A DNA stretch of 64,000 bases from Aquatica leii. Its lineage: Eukaryota > Arthropoda > Insecta > Coleoptera > Lampyridae. The position numbers and the translations under genes were made by a program. Shown here piece by piece: positions 1 to 11,420 of this stretch; the stretch's first letter is position 1; every line of letters starts with the position of its first letter. A model generated the notes under the pieces. The model was not told the origin of the DNA. It saw nothing but the letters and a program-made list of their open reading frames with translations, and searched no databases. Where the stretch lies: assembly GCA_035610365.1 (NCBI GenBank), contig CM069432.1, positions 242,014,104-242,078,103 on the forward strand, written 5' to 3'.

Positions 1-201
1 TGGCGCGTCAACTTACAAAAGGCATTGCCGGGCATCATGGTTTTAGTTATGGATGCAAACTCTCCTACACTGAAATGGAAACTTGGGCGCATCATATCCG
101 TTACAACTGGCAATGATGGAATACCTCGAATCGCAACTGTTCGATCTTCTGATGGAGTTATCACCCGTGGTGTTTCTCAACTGTGTCCGTTACCAGAGTG
201 A
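1..201 (+). mobile_element. BEL/Pao retrotransposon polyprotein, C-terminal end
   Basis: The window opens inside an open frame that ends with TGA at 199-201. The 66 residues read as the C-terminal domain of BEL/Pao polyproteins (DUF5641 type, after the integrase): a 'PGIMVLVMD' start, then 'LKWKLGRIISV', a glycine/aspartate turn 'GNDGIPRIATVR', and the final 'QLCPLPE'. In the family this part lies behind the integrase core and probably helps bind DNA or chromatin. No stop or frameshift is visible in this piece, so the copy may be fairly young, but the rest lies outside the window. It is followed by about 135 bases of 3' untranslated DNA and then an LTR. The family call is confident; activity cannot be judged. 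Confidence 0.85.
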
Positions 202-335
202 ATAGTTTATTTTATTTTGATATTCAGTTTTTTTTTAATGTAATAGTTATATATTTGTTGACTTGCACCTACATTAGATTTAAGCTATGCATTAATTTTA
301 TTTTGTTTGAAAGAACCTTTCAACGTCCGGGGGTA

Positions 336-554
336 TGTTAAGAATTTATGTTTAGAATTATTTTTAAAAATTGTATGCGCACGCCTTTGCGATTCAAGGT
401 AAACGTGTTTGGCTATTTATGATTCGGGTCTGCGTTGAAGGGAAGTAGAAGAACAAACTTATAAAGCAAAGCATGTAAACTGCTGTATCTTGAAGAAATT
501 AAATTTACAGTCCATACTAAAAATATAGTAATTATTTCGACACATTACGCAACA
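336..554 (+). repeat. Probable 3' LTR of the BEL/Pao element
   Basis: The segment starts with TGTTAAGAATTTATG after a G-rich run (CCGGGGGTA) and ends in ...CGCAACA. TG...CA ends and a length near 219 bases fit a short BEL-type LTR placed where the 3' LTR should be. Coding sequence of a pogo-like transposase begins at once downstream (cca cca ttg at 556-564), which fixes the right border. The 5' LTR and the left target duplication are outside the window, so the exact borders are inferred. Confidence 0.6.
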
Positions 555-1686
555 ACCACCATTGTTTGTTTTCCCTAGGAAGCGAATTTATACATGCACA
601 GATAATGGATGGAGCAATGAGTACGTGTTTCCTTTATGGCTGAAACATTTCCAAAAAAATTATTCATCTAGCCCCGAAAAACCCGTATTAATTATATTGG
701 ACAATCACTGTCATATTTCATTTGACATATATAAATTTTGCAAATAGAATGGGATTGTTATGGTTAGTATCCCACCTCATAATTCACACAAACTGCAACT
801 CCTGGATGTGACATTTTTCTCTAGTTTAAAAAATGCGTATGGTCGCCATTGTAATTCTTTTTTACAATCTAAAATCAGAAACTCTGAGTTTAAGGATAAA
901 ATAACGCCATACGATGTTGCCGAGATTTTTAAGATGGCATACGAACAGGTTGCAAATATTGAAAAGGCAGTTTCTGGGTTCGAGGTGTGTGGTAGATGAC
1001 TTCCTTCCTGCTGAAAATCGCAACAGATTGGAGAGAGTGGTTTCTCTGACACGGGCACATATACCTCAGGGAACTCCTCAAGAAATGATAACTCCTCCGC
1101 GAATGACAACTCAATCTTCAAGAAGAGAGTCGGAATCACCGAGACCATCAACAAGCAAGCAGTCGTCGCTTCCAAAACAGAATTTACCAGACAAACGTCC
1201 ACATGTTTCTATTTCTCATATTTCTCCTGTTCCTGTGCCTAATAAACAAGTTAAAAGAAAATATCGTCGACAAAAACAACATTTTAAAATATTCCTTTGA
1301 AAGAAACCTTGGAAAAAAAGACGATAAAAAAGGAAAAATTGGCAAAATTGCAAGAACCTAAGAAAAAATTTACTAGAAAAGTATTTGATGATGACGCGGG
1401 TGTAAAAAAACGGAATGAAAATAAAGGGAAAACCAAAGTCCAAGGCACAATGAAAAAAAAAATATCCAAAAATCACAGCGATACTAAAGACAGCAATTTG
1501 GACGAGGAAGTTCTCTGCAATGACGACATGAGCGACGAAGAACCAGAAATGGATATGTGCATCTTATGTGCAGATTTTAGTAGAAAGGCCAAAACGTGGT
1601 ATCGATGTACAAGCTGTGGAAAATGGGTGCATAAAGAATGTAGTGGTTCCGAAAGACCCGAAAATTACGTTTGTGACTTTCGTTAA
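555..1686 (+). pseudogene. Pogo/Tigger-like DDE_1 transposase relic 1, with C-terminal zinc finger
   Basis: This is the 3' half of a pogo-superfamily transposase, cut on its left by the BEL LTR. It begins in the block before the second catalytic Asp ('PPLFVFPRKR'), then 'LIILDNH' (Asp 2) and 'PPHNSHKLQLLD' (Asp 3). Next come the conserved helix 'YDVAEIFKMAY' and a long Lys/Ser-rich tail. The C-terminus carries a cysteine-rich finger near 1555-1680: CxLC, CTSCGKWVH, C, then C near the end, a PHD-like spacing. Lesions: a stop at 745-747 and frame changes near 990 and 1297. The catalytic Asp 1 region is missing because it lies left of the inserted LTR. The function would have been TA-targeted cut-and-paste; the copy is dead. 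Confidence 0.82.
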
Positions 1687-2120
1687 TGTGAAATTTTGAT
1701 GTTTTATTTACTTTTTCTTTGAGCAATATATTTCTTTTTCAAATAACTTTTGTTTTTTGTACTACTAAATAAATAAATAAATGCGTCATCTTTGGCAGCA
1801 CAGTGCGTCATCTTATCTTTAGTGGAGGGTAAGACGCAAATTTACTATTTTTTATAAGTCACTTAAAATATAGTTTACTATATTAAATTGAAACACAAGC
1901 CCATCAAGTGGCTGCAGAGATGTACTAACTACAGACTCCTGACATTCAAATTTAGATTAATTTAATGTTTACCCTAAAAAGTAAATAATATCTTTTTTAG
2001 GTGCGTCATCTTCGACGCCCTTCCCCTACGTACCTAAAATTACAGTGAGTTATGTTGGTAACAACCACGTCACCACGTTTAACTGAGATGTCTGTGAGTG
2101 AACGTGGTTGCGAATGCTAT
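1687..2120. repeat. 3' subterminal region of relic 1, with repeated GCGTCATCTT
   Basis: No gene is seen. After the transposase stop there are AATAAA-like runs and then the decamer GCGTCATCTT three times (about 1782, 1806 and 2001), with the inverted form AAGACGC near 1851. The block ends in a C-rich run (CCCTTCCCCTACG near 2021-2032). Repeated subterminal motifs of this kind are usual transposase binding sites in DDE elements. The element probably ends near 2030. Confidence 0.5.
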
Positions 2121-5098
2121 AGGGGAAGGTAGGGACCTTTCGTACGCGGGGCACATTCGTACAATAGTTATAAAACACCAACGAAAAGACGCGCGTACGT
2201 GTCTTTGCATGTGAGCATAAATTGAGCAGCCGCTATTATGTCAGTGTAGTTTCGCGCCATTCGTACCGGCGAGAGTGAAGTGACAAGCAGTATTGTGTTT
2301 TCGCGCTTGGTAAGTAATTTTTTCATTAATGTTTACGTCAATTATTACACTAGATATATAAAGTTTTTGTACACGGTATTTTTACAGTAACTACTAAATA
2401 TCCTAAGGATATGTTTTTAATAACTAATTCATACGGTTTGCATATCAATATTAAAAGAAGTTATATTTCATTATTATTTGGTTAAAGGGGCACTTTCGGA
2501 CAGAACCGGTAGGGTAAATTCGTACGCGTATGAAGGTGCCCCAACTAGACTAGTACTAATCTGCTAATGGTTAATTTTGTGTCCTATCGACGACAAACCT
2601 TGCCGCAAGTCAATATTGTTTTCATTGCCTTGTGTCCGATGTATTAAATGTAAGTATATTTATAATACCTACTTAATATTTTTTTTCCAGAAAATATGGT
2701 AAGACGTTATAAACATGGTACGAAGTTATAAACCAAAGATGTCACGTAGCCAAGCAGTGGATGAAGAGTCTATGCAGTCAGCAATACAGGATGTGGTACA
2801 AGCCATATTATCATATAGAAAAGCTGCGGATAAGTATAACTTAAAACTGTCTACATTAGAAAGCAGAGTAAAAAAACATAAGGACAGGACTAATGATGAA
2901 GCGTCTAGCAACCGTACTTTTGATTCAAAATACACAAGCGTCCTAGTTATTTCTGTCGAAGAAGAGAAGTTGTTAAATGTATATATTGTCAAATGTTGTA
3001 AGATGCACTATGGACTTACGACAATTCAAGTAAGAAAGCTAGGGTATGAGTATGCTAAATCTTTGAATTTGAAATATCCAGCAAAATGGGATAAAAATAA
3101 AATGACTGGGAAAGACTAGATGTATGCTTTCCGCAGAAGAAACCCGGACCTCAGTTTACAAAAACCCGAAAGCACTAGCGGTGTTAGGTCTTTTGCTTTC
3201 AATAAAACCTCGGTTACTGAGTTTTTCAGTAACTTGAAGACAGTTTTGAGTCGACATATTTTTTTTGCTGACAGCATTTTTAATTTTGACGAATCAGGAG
3301 TGTTCACTGTTCTAGCTACTCCCAAAGTCTTGGCTCCAAAAAGTCAAAAACAAGACGCACAAATAATATCTGCAGAAAGAAGCGAACTTAAAACTTTCGA
3401 TGATATCATATTGGCCAGTGGAAATACGATCCTTCCCCTCTTCGTGTTTCCACGCGTGCATTATAAAGATAATTTTCTCAAAGATGCACCGGAAGCCAGT
3501 CTTGGGGCTGCAAATTGAAGCGGCTGGATAAATGGTGATATATTTATCTCTGTTTTGAAACATATCCAGAAGCTGCACTCTGCACAAAAAGTAACCTCAT
3601 ATTATTATTGTGTGACAATCACGAAAGCCTGGAAGCTATCAACTACGCTAAAGAGAATGGCATAATTTACCTATCTTTTCCACCACACACATCTCATCGT
3701 CTGAAGCCACTCGATGTTGGTGTCTTTGGACCATTTAAATCGAAACTCAAAACTGCCTTCAATAACTGGCATATTAAGAATCCTAGCAAAGCACTGAGTA
3801 TTTACAATATTCCCAAACTAATGAAAATTGCATTTCCCGATTCATTCACTGCAAAAAATATCACAAGTGTATTCAGCAGACCCGGAATATAGCCTCTTAA
3901 TGAATTAGCTTTTAGTGATGAAGATTTTGATCCAACTGAGGTGTATACATTAGACAATTTTGATTTGGCGTCACCTACAACGCAGCTAATTGTCGACGAT
4001 CTCTACCAGCCATCAACTTCTGGAACACAGGATTTCTTCGAGGTTCCGCAAGAATATCGTTCCCTGCAAAGGTCTGACACAAATTCCTGTGAACCAGAAG
4101 CTTTAGATAATTCACCAGTCCAAATCGTAACACCGAAAACTCTTTTAACACCAGAGCCAATTCGACCGTATCCAACGGCTGTAAGAAATAAAAAAACAAA
4201 CAAGGGAAGACGGCCAGGAAAATCACGCATTTATACGGACACTCCTGAAAAAAAAAACAAATGGAAGACAAATACAAAGAAAAACAATTGAAGAAACTAA
4301 AACAGGAAAGAGGAGCTAAGGCCAAGCAAATGAAACGTATTTTAGTGGATTTAAATTTAAAAACAAAGAACAAGAAAGCTAAAAACGAAGAGAGTGATAC
4401 ATCAGAATATGAAGGATAGGATATAAGCCTACACGAGAGTTCAACTTCCATCATAGATGAAGATGAAAGTGATTGTGAAAATTTAGAAATGGACACAATT
4501 GAGGTGATACCAGACAACATTAAAGGCAATTCTGTTATTTTGGTCAAGTTCCCGAAAAAAAAGTTTGTTGTTTATTATGTAGGAAATGTGATGGTTCACT
4601 ACGGTCGAACCGAATTTAAAGTCTCTTATTTAAGACAGAAACCAGGATTATCATGAACATTCGTTTTCCCAAACGTTGAAGACATTCATACTGTTTATAT
4701 CACTGACATTGAAATGATTCTGCCTGACCCTAAGCCACCATCAGTTTGTACATCTAGATCTTCCAAACTATTCACTTTCTCAGTAAATTTGCCCAATTTT
4801 AATGTTCAGTAGTGTCCTCATCTCGTTACTTGACGGCAAACTGTTTGATGTGCTAATCTGCACCAAAGATTATAAAAATATGATTGATCTCTTAATTTTA
4901 GAAGAGAAAGTCGTTTAAGAAGAGAAGTCTTTTATTTTTGTTAATTTTATGTATTTAATTTTATTTCAAATAAAATAATTTTGATTCTATTTGCAGTTTT
5001 AATCGCTCGTACAAAACTATCCCATAGCGCCTGAAGGTACCCCCAATAGTGTATGAAAGTACCCCACATGTGGGGTAGATTCGTACAAATTTCAGGTT
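2121..5098 (+). mobile_element. Pogo-like DNA transposon 2 with subterminal TTCGTAC repeats
   Basis: The coding part (2715-about 4800) is bracketed by sequence rich in TTCGTAC and GTACGAA-type motifs. The left end reads TAGGGGAAGGTAGGGACC, then TTCGTACGCGGGGCAC and ATTCGTACAA. A second block lies at 2485-2541. The right end holds GTATGAAAGTACCCCAC and GGGGTAGATTCGTACAAA at about 5052-5098. GTAGGGACCTTTCGTAC at the left end resembles the reverse complement of GTATGAAAGTACCCCAC at the right end. The exact termini and a TA target duplication could not be fixed. Confidence 0.55.
2715..4808 (+). pseudogene. Pogo-like DDE_1 transposase relic 2, with a C-terminal 'YVG' module
   Basis: The start 'MVRSYKPKMSRSQAVDEESM' opens an HTH_psq/CENP-B-like DNA-binding region (residues 1-60). 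The DDE_1 core follows with all three aspartates visible: 'FNFDESG', 'LLLLCDNHES' and 'PPHTSHRLKPLD'. After a charged linker comes an unusual tail (about 4530-4740): 'KKFVVYYVGNVMVHYG', 'FKVSYLRQKPG' and then a 'FP..ED..TVYITDIEMILPDP' block, a small domain seen at the end of many insect transposases. Lesions: in-frame TAG at 3117 (where Trp is usual), TGA at 3516, a frame change near 3600, TAG at 3890, a frame change near 4270, and further stops near 4418 and 4653. It is unlike the zinc-finger tails of relics 1 and 3. Confidence 0.82.
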
Positions 5099-6832
5099 GA
5101 GTCTTAGTCAGAATTGTACATTAAGTATAACATATACTCACCTGACAATTTTTTATATTCATTACAGATAAATATACTAGTACTATATGCAATCAAGTGA
5201 TTTTTAAATTAAATAGTCAAAATGAAAAACAATAAAATGTAAAAACCGTACGTACATACAGTCGCGAAATGCAATTCTCGAAAAGGAAGATGTGAACGTT
5301 TAAATTAATATAATAACATAAGACTTACCCGAGACCTAAAGTTCCTTATCGCAGATAATTAATAATCATGCTACTTTAGTAATATTACTCTCAAACTTTT
5401 CAGGAGTGTAAGCTTACAATCGTCGATTTACATTTGTCAAACTCTGACCTTGAATACGAATAATAATTAAGGATACTCAATCGAATCAAATCAGCATACA
5501 CAGTAACATTCAAGTACTTGACTGGAGGTAAAATATTAATTAATGATCTTAGTTACAATAAAAGGAACCGAAAGCCTAAAATAAGTAATAACGCTGAGGG
5601 CTAGATTCAAAGCAATGCAAATTACGCACGTAACACAAATTATAAAATTTGATCATCCACCCAAATTTCACCAAAGGTTAAACAGGTGTGCAGAAAGACA
5701 TGTTTACACTTTCCTCAATTACAATTGTAGGGAACGACCTCGAGTCTATCTTTAAAGTTTAAACATAAAGTTTAGCAGAAGAACCATGGCGTCGATCGCC
5801 GTTTTGTCTTACCTGCCTGCACGTAATTTTTAGTATAGATCTAAAAACCTTCAACCCACTGAATCGACATTTGCAACCCAATTCGCTAAAAGCGTATTCG
5901 TAAAACGACATGAAATTAAGTAAAATAAAAGTACTTACGATTCAAAATTTCGAATGATTACTAATTACGTGCAGCCACAATCAAAGTAGAAACTCGAACG
6001 GGATTGCTCGAAGTACCCCGACTGTAAATATCGAATTATGTAGAACAACGAGAAGAGTATACACCACATAATCTATATGACATACTCTATCATTAAAATT
6101 TTTGAATAAATAATTTCATCTTTCTAACTACGTACACGTCTGTAATTATGTTTATTTTACATTTTTTAACATAATAAATCTTTTTATTGTTATTTAACCT
6201 ATGTATTCAAATTTTCCCGTGTCCGAGGTAGTCTCAGTACGAATTACCTCGGATAATTGCTAGTCTACTGTAGCAATAAGTCCTAACATGTCACCTTCAC
6301 TCTAAGAAGAGACGCATGTCCATCTGTAACCCTCAGTAGTATAACATTTCTACAAGCAGAAGACGTGTGCCACCTCGATATGCATCCTGATAGCAGCCTA
6401 ACTTAGAAAAAACATAGTCAGTAAACGAAAACAACTGAGTCTAAAATGCTCCAAATTACACTGACTGTTGGAAAGAAAATACAAGCTAACTGTACACAAT
6501 AAGGTATTATTCTACACCAGTATATTAATGCCTAGTTGGACATGCAGGTTGCAACTTTGAGAAACCAGAAAGAACTCCAACCATACAGACATTGCAGTAT
6601 AAAACTCTAAAAACAATAATAGATGCCCCATGGTATGTAAGAGACGAAGTCATTTTGTAACCGTAGTTTAAATTTTCGTAAATACTTTCTGATAAACCCT
6701 TGTATTACGTTCATTTTAAATTAACGGTGTGAGTTAAGTCACGTTCGATTTACAAGTTTGTATTTTCTTTGTTGTCTATGTAATACTAATACTATTTCCT
6801 TTCATTGATACAGGTAATACGATATTAGATTA
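5099..6832. other. No recognisable gene
   Basis: AT-rich sequence with no open frame or motif I can support. It may include the 5' noncoding end of the piggyBac element that follows, but I could not find its TTAA-flanked termini. Confidence 0.5.
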
Positions 6833-8774
6833 TTGTTGTTGATTTTAGCGCTATTAAACTTAGCAATTATTGAGTTAGCGTTTTTTGTGAGAACGGTATT
6901 CAATGTTTTGGTTCCACGAAATGATTACGACTTAACGTTTTTGTCTCGTCGTGGTTTTACTGACAAAAAGCTCTTCGAAGAGTTTCAACAAATATTGGAG
7001 GATAAATCCAATGGCGAAGAATTATCTGACAGTAGCGAGGAGGATTATGTTCCTAGTTGTCAAGAAAGAAGTAGTTATGATTTCTATTCATCTTACGAAG
7101 AAGTGGAAGCGTCACAATCAGGTGATTACTTTGCAACAATAAATTCGCTATAATGTTTCTATACGAGTAATATAATACGATGAACTTATTTATAGAGTCG
7201 TCTACTAGTTCCAAAGGAAAATCCACAAAAACAAGTACACCAGGCGGAAAACGAAACGGTTATCTACAATAGGATTGGTGAAACTTCTGCAACAAATAAA
7301 AGTTACGTATCAAAGAATGGCACGATATGTAATATTCTTCAGTTTGTAGAGAATACTGCAGGTCGCTTGCAACAGCAGAATATTTTACGGGAGAAATCCG
7401 GTCCAACACCATATGCAAAACGAAACATTGATGACAAGGTAATTAGTGCTTGGCGAGTTCTTATAGACCAACAGATGATTCGACACATTCAGAGATGTAC
7501 TGAAGCTGAAGCTCATAGACAATTACAAAACAACAATTGGTCTATGACTAACGGTGAAATTGAAGCATTTATAGCAATTATTTATGCTCGAGGTGCATAT
7601 GGCGCTAATACACTTTCGGTGGAAAGTTTATGGTCTCAAACGTGGGGGCCGGCGTTTTTTTCTCAAGTAATGTCTCGTAATAGATTCAAAGAGATTATGT
7701 GATATTTGCGTTTTGACCTAAAAACTCAACGAAGCGAAAGACTTCAAACTGACAAATTCGCACTAGCCTCGCAGATATGTAAACCATTTGTTGAAAAATG
7801 CATCCTTTCTTATAAACCTGGACCAAACTTGGCAGTAGACAAGCAATTGTTCCCCACTAAAGCTCGGTGTAGATTCACCCAATATATGTATAATAAGCCA
7901 AACAAATTTGACATCAAGTTTTGGAAGGCTGCGGATGTTGAATCAAAATAGTTCCTACTTGGTTTTCCAGATTTAGGTAAGGATGAAACTCGTCCAGTGG
8001 GTGAGTCTTTATCAAAAACCGTTGTGCTGCGCCTATTAGAACATTTCCTCAATAAGGGAAGAAATGTAACAACGGACATTTTTTTTACCTCATTATCACT
8101 TGCTGAAAAGTTGCGAACAAAAGGGACTAGCATAGTTGGAACAATGAATCGGATTAGGAAGAAAATTCCACCTTTTGCGAAAAACAACAAGTCTCCATTG
8201 TATACGACCACCATTCTGAAACATGATATATATACGTTGACTGTATACTAGGGAAAGATCAACAAAAATGTGTTATTGCTAAGTTCAATGCATCCTCCAG
8301 TAGATAAAGGAACTGGTCCTAAAAAACTTCCCGAGACCGTCGAATTTTATAACAACACGAAGTATAGCGTGGATGTAGCCAGAAAATATAGCGCAAAGCT
8401 GGATGTCGACGCTGGCCTACAAAAGTTATTTATAACGTGCTGGACCTTGCTGCAAAACGATCGAAACAAAAAATACTCACTGTTCTGATCAATGAAGATT
8501 TAGAAAAAACTAAGAAAATACAAGAAAAAGAGAAGAAAAACAGTAATCTAAAATAGCAACTAAGCAATCAAAAAAGGAGCAAGAAACAATATCTATAAAA
8601 CATGATAAAAGTAGCGAGTCAACCGATAGTGCAGCTATGTAACATATCAAATACTATAAAAATGTGTCACGGCAGAAAAGTTATATAGTTGTAATATACG
8701 ACAAGTATTATGCTGGACAGGTGATTGAAGTAGAGGCGAGTGAAGTGCATGTCAAAACGAAAGACAAGAGATAA
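6833..8774 (+). pseudogene. piggyBac-type transposase (DDE_Tnp_1_7) relic
   Basis: An acidic N-terminal part (about 6905-7153, 'LSDSSEEDYVPS') precedes the piggyBac core. Core motifs in one frame: 'NWSMTNGEIEAFIAIIYARG', 'LWSQTWGPAFFSQVMSRNRF', 'NLAVDKQLFPTKAR' (first catalytic Asp), 'TTDIFFTSLSLAEKL' (second) and 'KYSVDVARKYS' (third). After a frame change near 8430 the 'YNVLDLAA' block follows. The C-terminus (8652-8774) is a short module, 'YIVVIYDKYYAGQVIEVEA', rather than the usual piggyBac cysteine-rich finger. Lesions: TGA at 7700, TAG at 7949, TAG at 8249, plus frame changes. Family members cut and paste at TTAA. This copy cannot make protein. Confidence 0.85.
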
Positions 8775-11420
8775 ACTTGATATCCTTTCAATGCAAAAAT
8801 ATCAGAATGATGGCTAAATTTATAATGCTAGAAAATATATAATTTGCTATTTAGATTACGTAATTAAGGTGTACTTTCTTCTATTACATATACATTTTTA
8901 GTTTTCTTACATTAATAGTTGTATAATTCCATATTGCTTTAGTTACTTAAAAATCAGTAAATGGTACGGTGTAAGTCAGTCTTTAAGGCATCATTAAAAA
9001 AATAAAACAGTTCTAACAAAAGTCAATTTTCTTTTACATTAAGAAAACCCCTCTTTTGAGTATGATTTTAGGATTTCCACCATCTCGGCAATAATATATC
9101 AAGAAATCTACATTAATATTATAAAGAAGTAAAGTTTGTAACTTTGGATTTAGGAGGTAACCTCTGAAACTACTCATCCGATTTCAGCGTGAACATATGC
9201 TATATATTATCCAGTTAAAATAAAAGGGCATTCGTGGTGACCTATTTTACAACTAAAATTGAGCAATGCATGTTTTACGAGCGCTACCTTAATGGTAAGA
9301 GATATTTAAATACTTCGTATAGAAAAGTTGTAGAACTCAAAAAGTTTTATAACAAAAATTCGGGATGACCTATATCTATATGTTAGGGTTTAATACACAA
9401 TTTGATAAAATATGGCAAAAGTAATTTCAAAAATTATATTAATCTATCACGGGGAATTTAAGTAAATAATCTTAAATTCGTATCAATATATTTTTATATA
9501 CTATATATATTTATCATCTACAAAATTTTATGTATTTCAAAAACAAAATAAAATACGTTTTGGTGTAAGCGGGTAGCAAAAAATTAAACTTGACAAATAG
9601 CTACAAGAATTGAATTCGAAGTTATTTCCAAAAGCAACTTTTGACGGTTTCCATACATGTAAGTGATTTAACACCATTTTATTTATTTTTTTCTCCTTTT
9701 ACAAACATTAAAATGTATTGTAAGTAATCATACGCACGGTGTATTTCAAATCCTACTATTTTCAGGTGGCCATCTTTACAATGTATCACTATATCCCTAG
9801 GTCCTTTGGATTCGTCCACTAGTATGACGGTAATTTCGTTTACTTTAGGTGCATTGTATCTCCCTCGATATTGATGTTGTGAAGTGCGGTCGGCGTGAAT
9901 TATTAATTTTAAGCTGTTCGATTAAAGATTATGCTCCAAGTTGTATTTGAAACTGCGAATGCATATATTATGGCTGCTTAATACAAACTGCAAACAGTTT
10001 ATACATCAGCACACACAACACATTTCTTCTGCAAGTAGACGCGGGAAACTATCAAAAAAATCTACGCGTGCGAAATATAGCGCGGATACGCTACTAATAG
10101 GCATATTCATTATATCCCCTTAAAGTATCAGTAATTGGTATATTTACATAAATGCTATCTATATTCAGATTTATATTTATCAAAAATAACATTTGCAAAA
10201 TCAATTTTTTCTTAGAATCCCATATCTTTTGCAATACGTTCTTTGTCCGTGATGCTAATATGTTGAGTTTAGAAAGTTTTACAACGTACGCCTTAGATGC
10301 TGTTAATTTATTAAAATATTCAATATTTCACCTTTGTCTTTATACTTATTAGAAGTAATTTAACTAGCTTTAAACCAAGATTCTACAGTTTAATTCCTTT
10401 GATTGTTTTTATTGGCCATTTTTAGTCTTTGATTAATTTTCACAGTTTCAACTGTTATTACACTGTATTCTTTAGTAAGAGATTAGTAGCTCACACAAAT
10501 GTAATATATTGAAAACAGAATCTTATATAATATACAGTAATTTTCGACTACAGTTACTAACTAACAGTAAAGACTAAAAAAAAATACGTCTTTTTACCCG
10601 AAATGAAAGTAAATGCGTTGGATACGATCAAATCATTTATTTCGATTTTTTATATTTCTGAAGATGGGAGCTACATTATACGTAAATAAATATACATTAC
10701 ATAGACGGATTACATTACACATCCTTCCAAGCATTAAGGATTTATCGGCAAATTCAAGCTGAAACATCTCAATTTTCAAATGATATATACCTATGTATAT
10801 ACAGTATACATACATATAATCTGATCAGTTTATATGCTCATTAGAATAGTTACAATTTTCATAATTTTTCTATAATCGCTTCACGTGATAGATTAATAAC
10901 TTCTTGGCATCTTTCGTTAATTGTTAATAGTTGCATTCAAAGTTTTTTTTTACTACATAACCAATATAAGTTTAAATTGAAATATAGTTGTTAATCTGCA
11001 AGTTACTTAAAACTAGAAAATAATTTTGATTTTCGTTTTAATAATCTTAATTTAAGGATGAATTACGTTATCAAAAAACCCGATTTTAATTCAGTTTTTT
11101 TAAAACTTTCATAATAAATTTGTTATTTTTCATATTTTTTTTAAACATTTGTGCTCTTTTTTTTAAAAAACGTTTAATGTCAAGTCGAAAATACCGTCAT
11201 TACATATATTTGAAACAATGTATATAGGATTTAAGCTTTTAACTTAATTTTTAACAGAAATCGTAAATTGTTACAATTGGTTAAGATTAGAAAATTTAGG
11301 TACCAAAGAAGCAGTATCGTTTTTTTCTACGTGAAATCTACCACAATCACAAATCATAAAAGTTAACAGTTTTTATTAAGAGAAAAAATACAGCACATAT
11401 TTACTATTTAGTATAGGGTA
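8775..11420. other. No recognisable gene
   Basis: Long AT-rich stretch. I read both strands and found only short open frames without motif support. It separates the piggyBac relic from the third pogo-like element. Confidence 0.5.
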
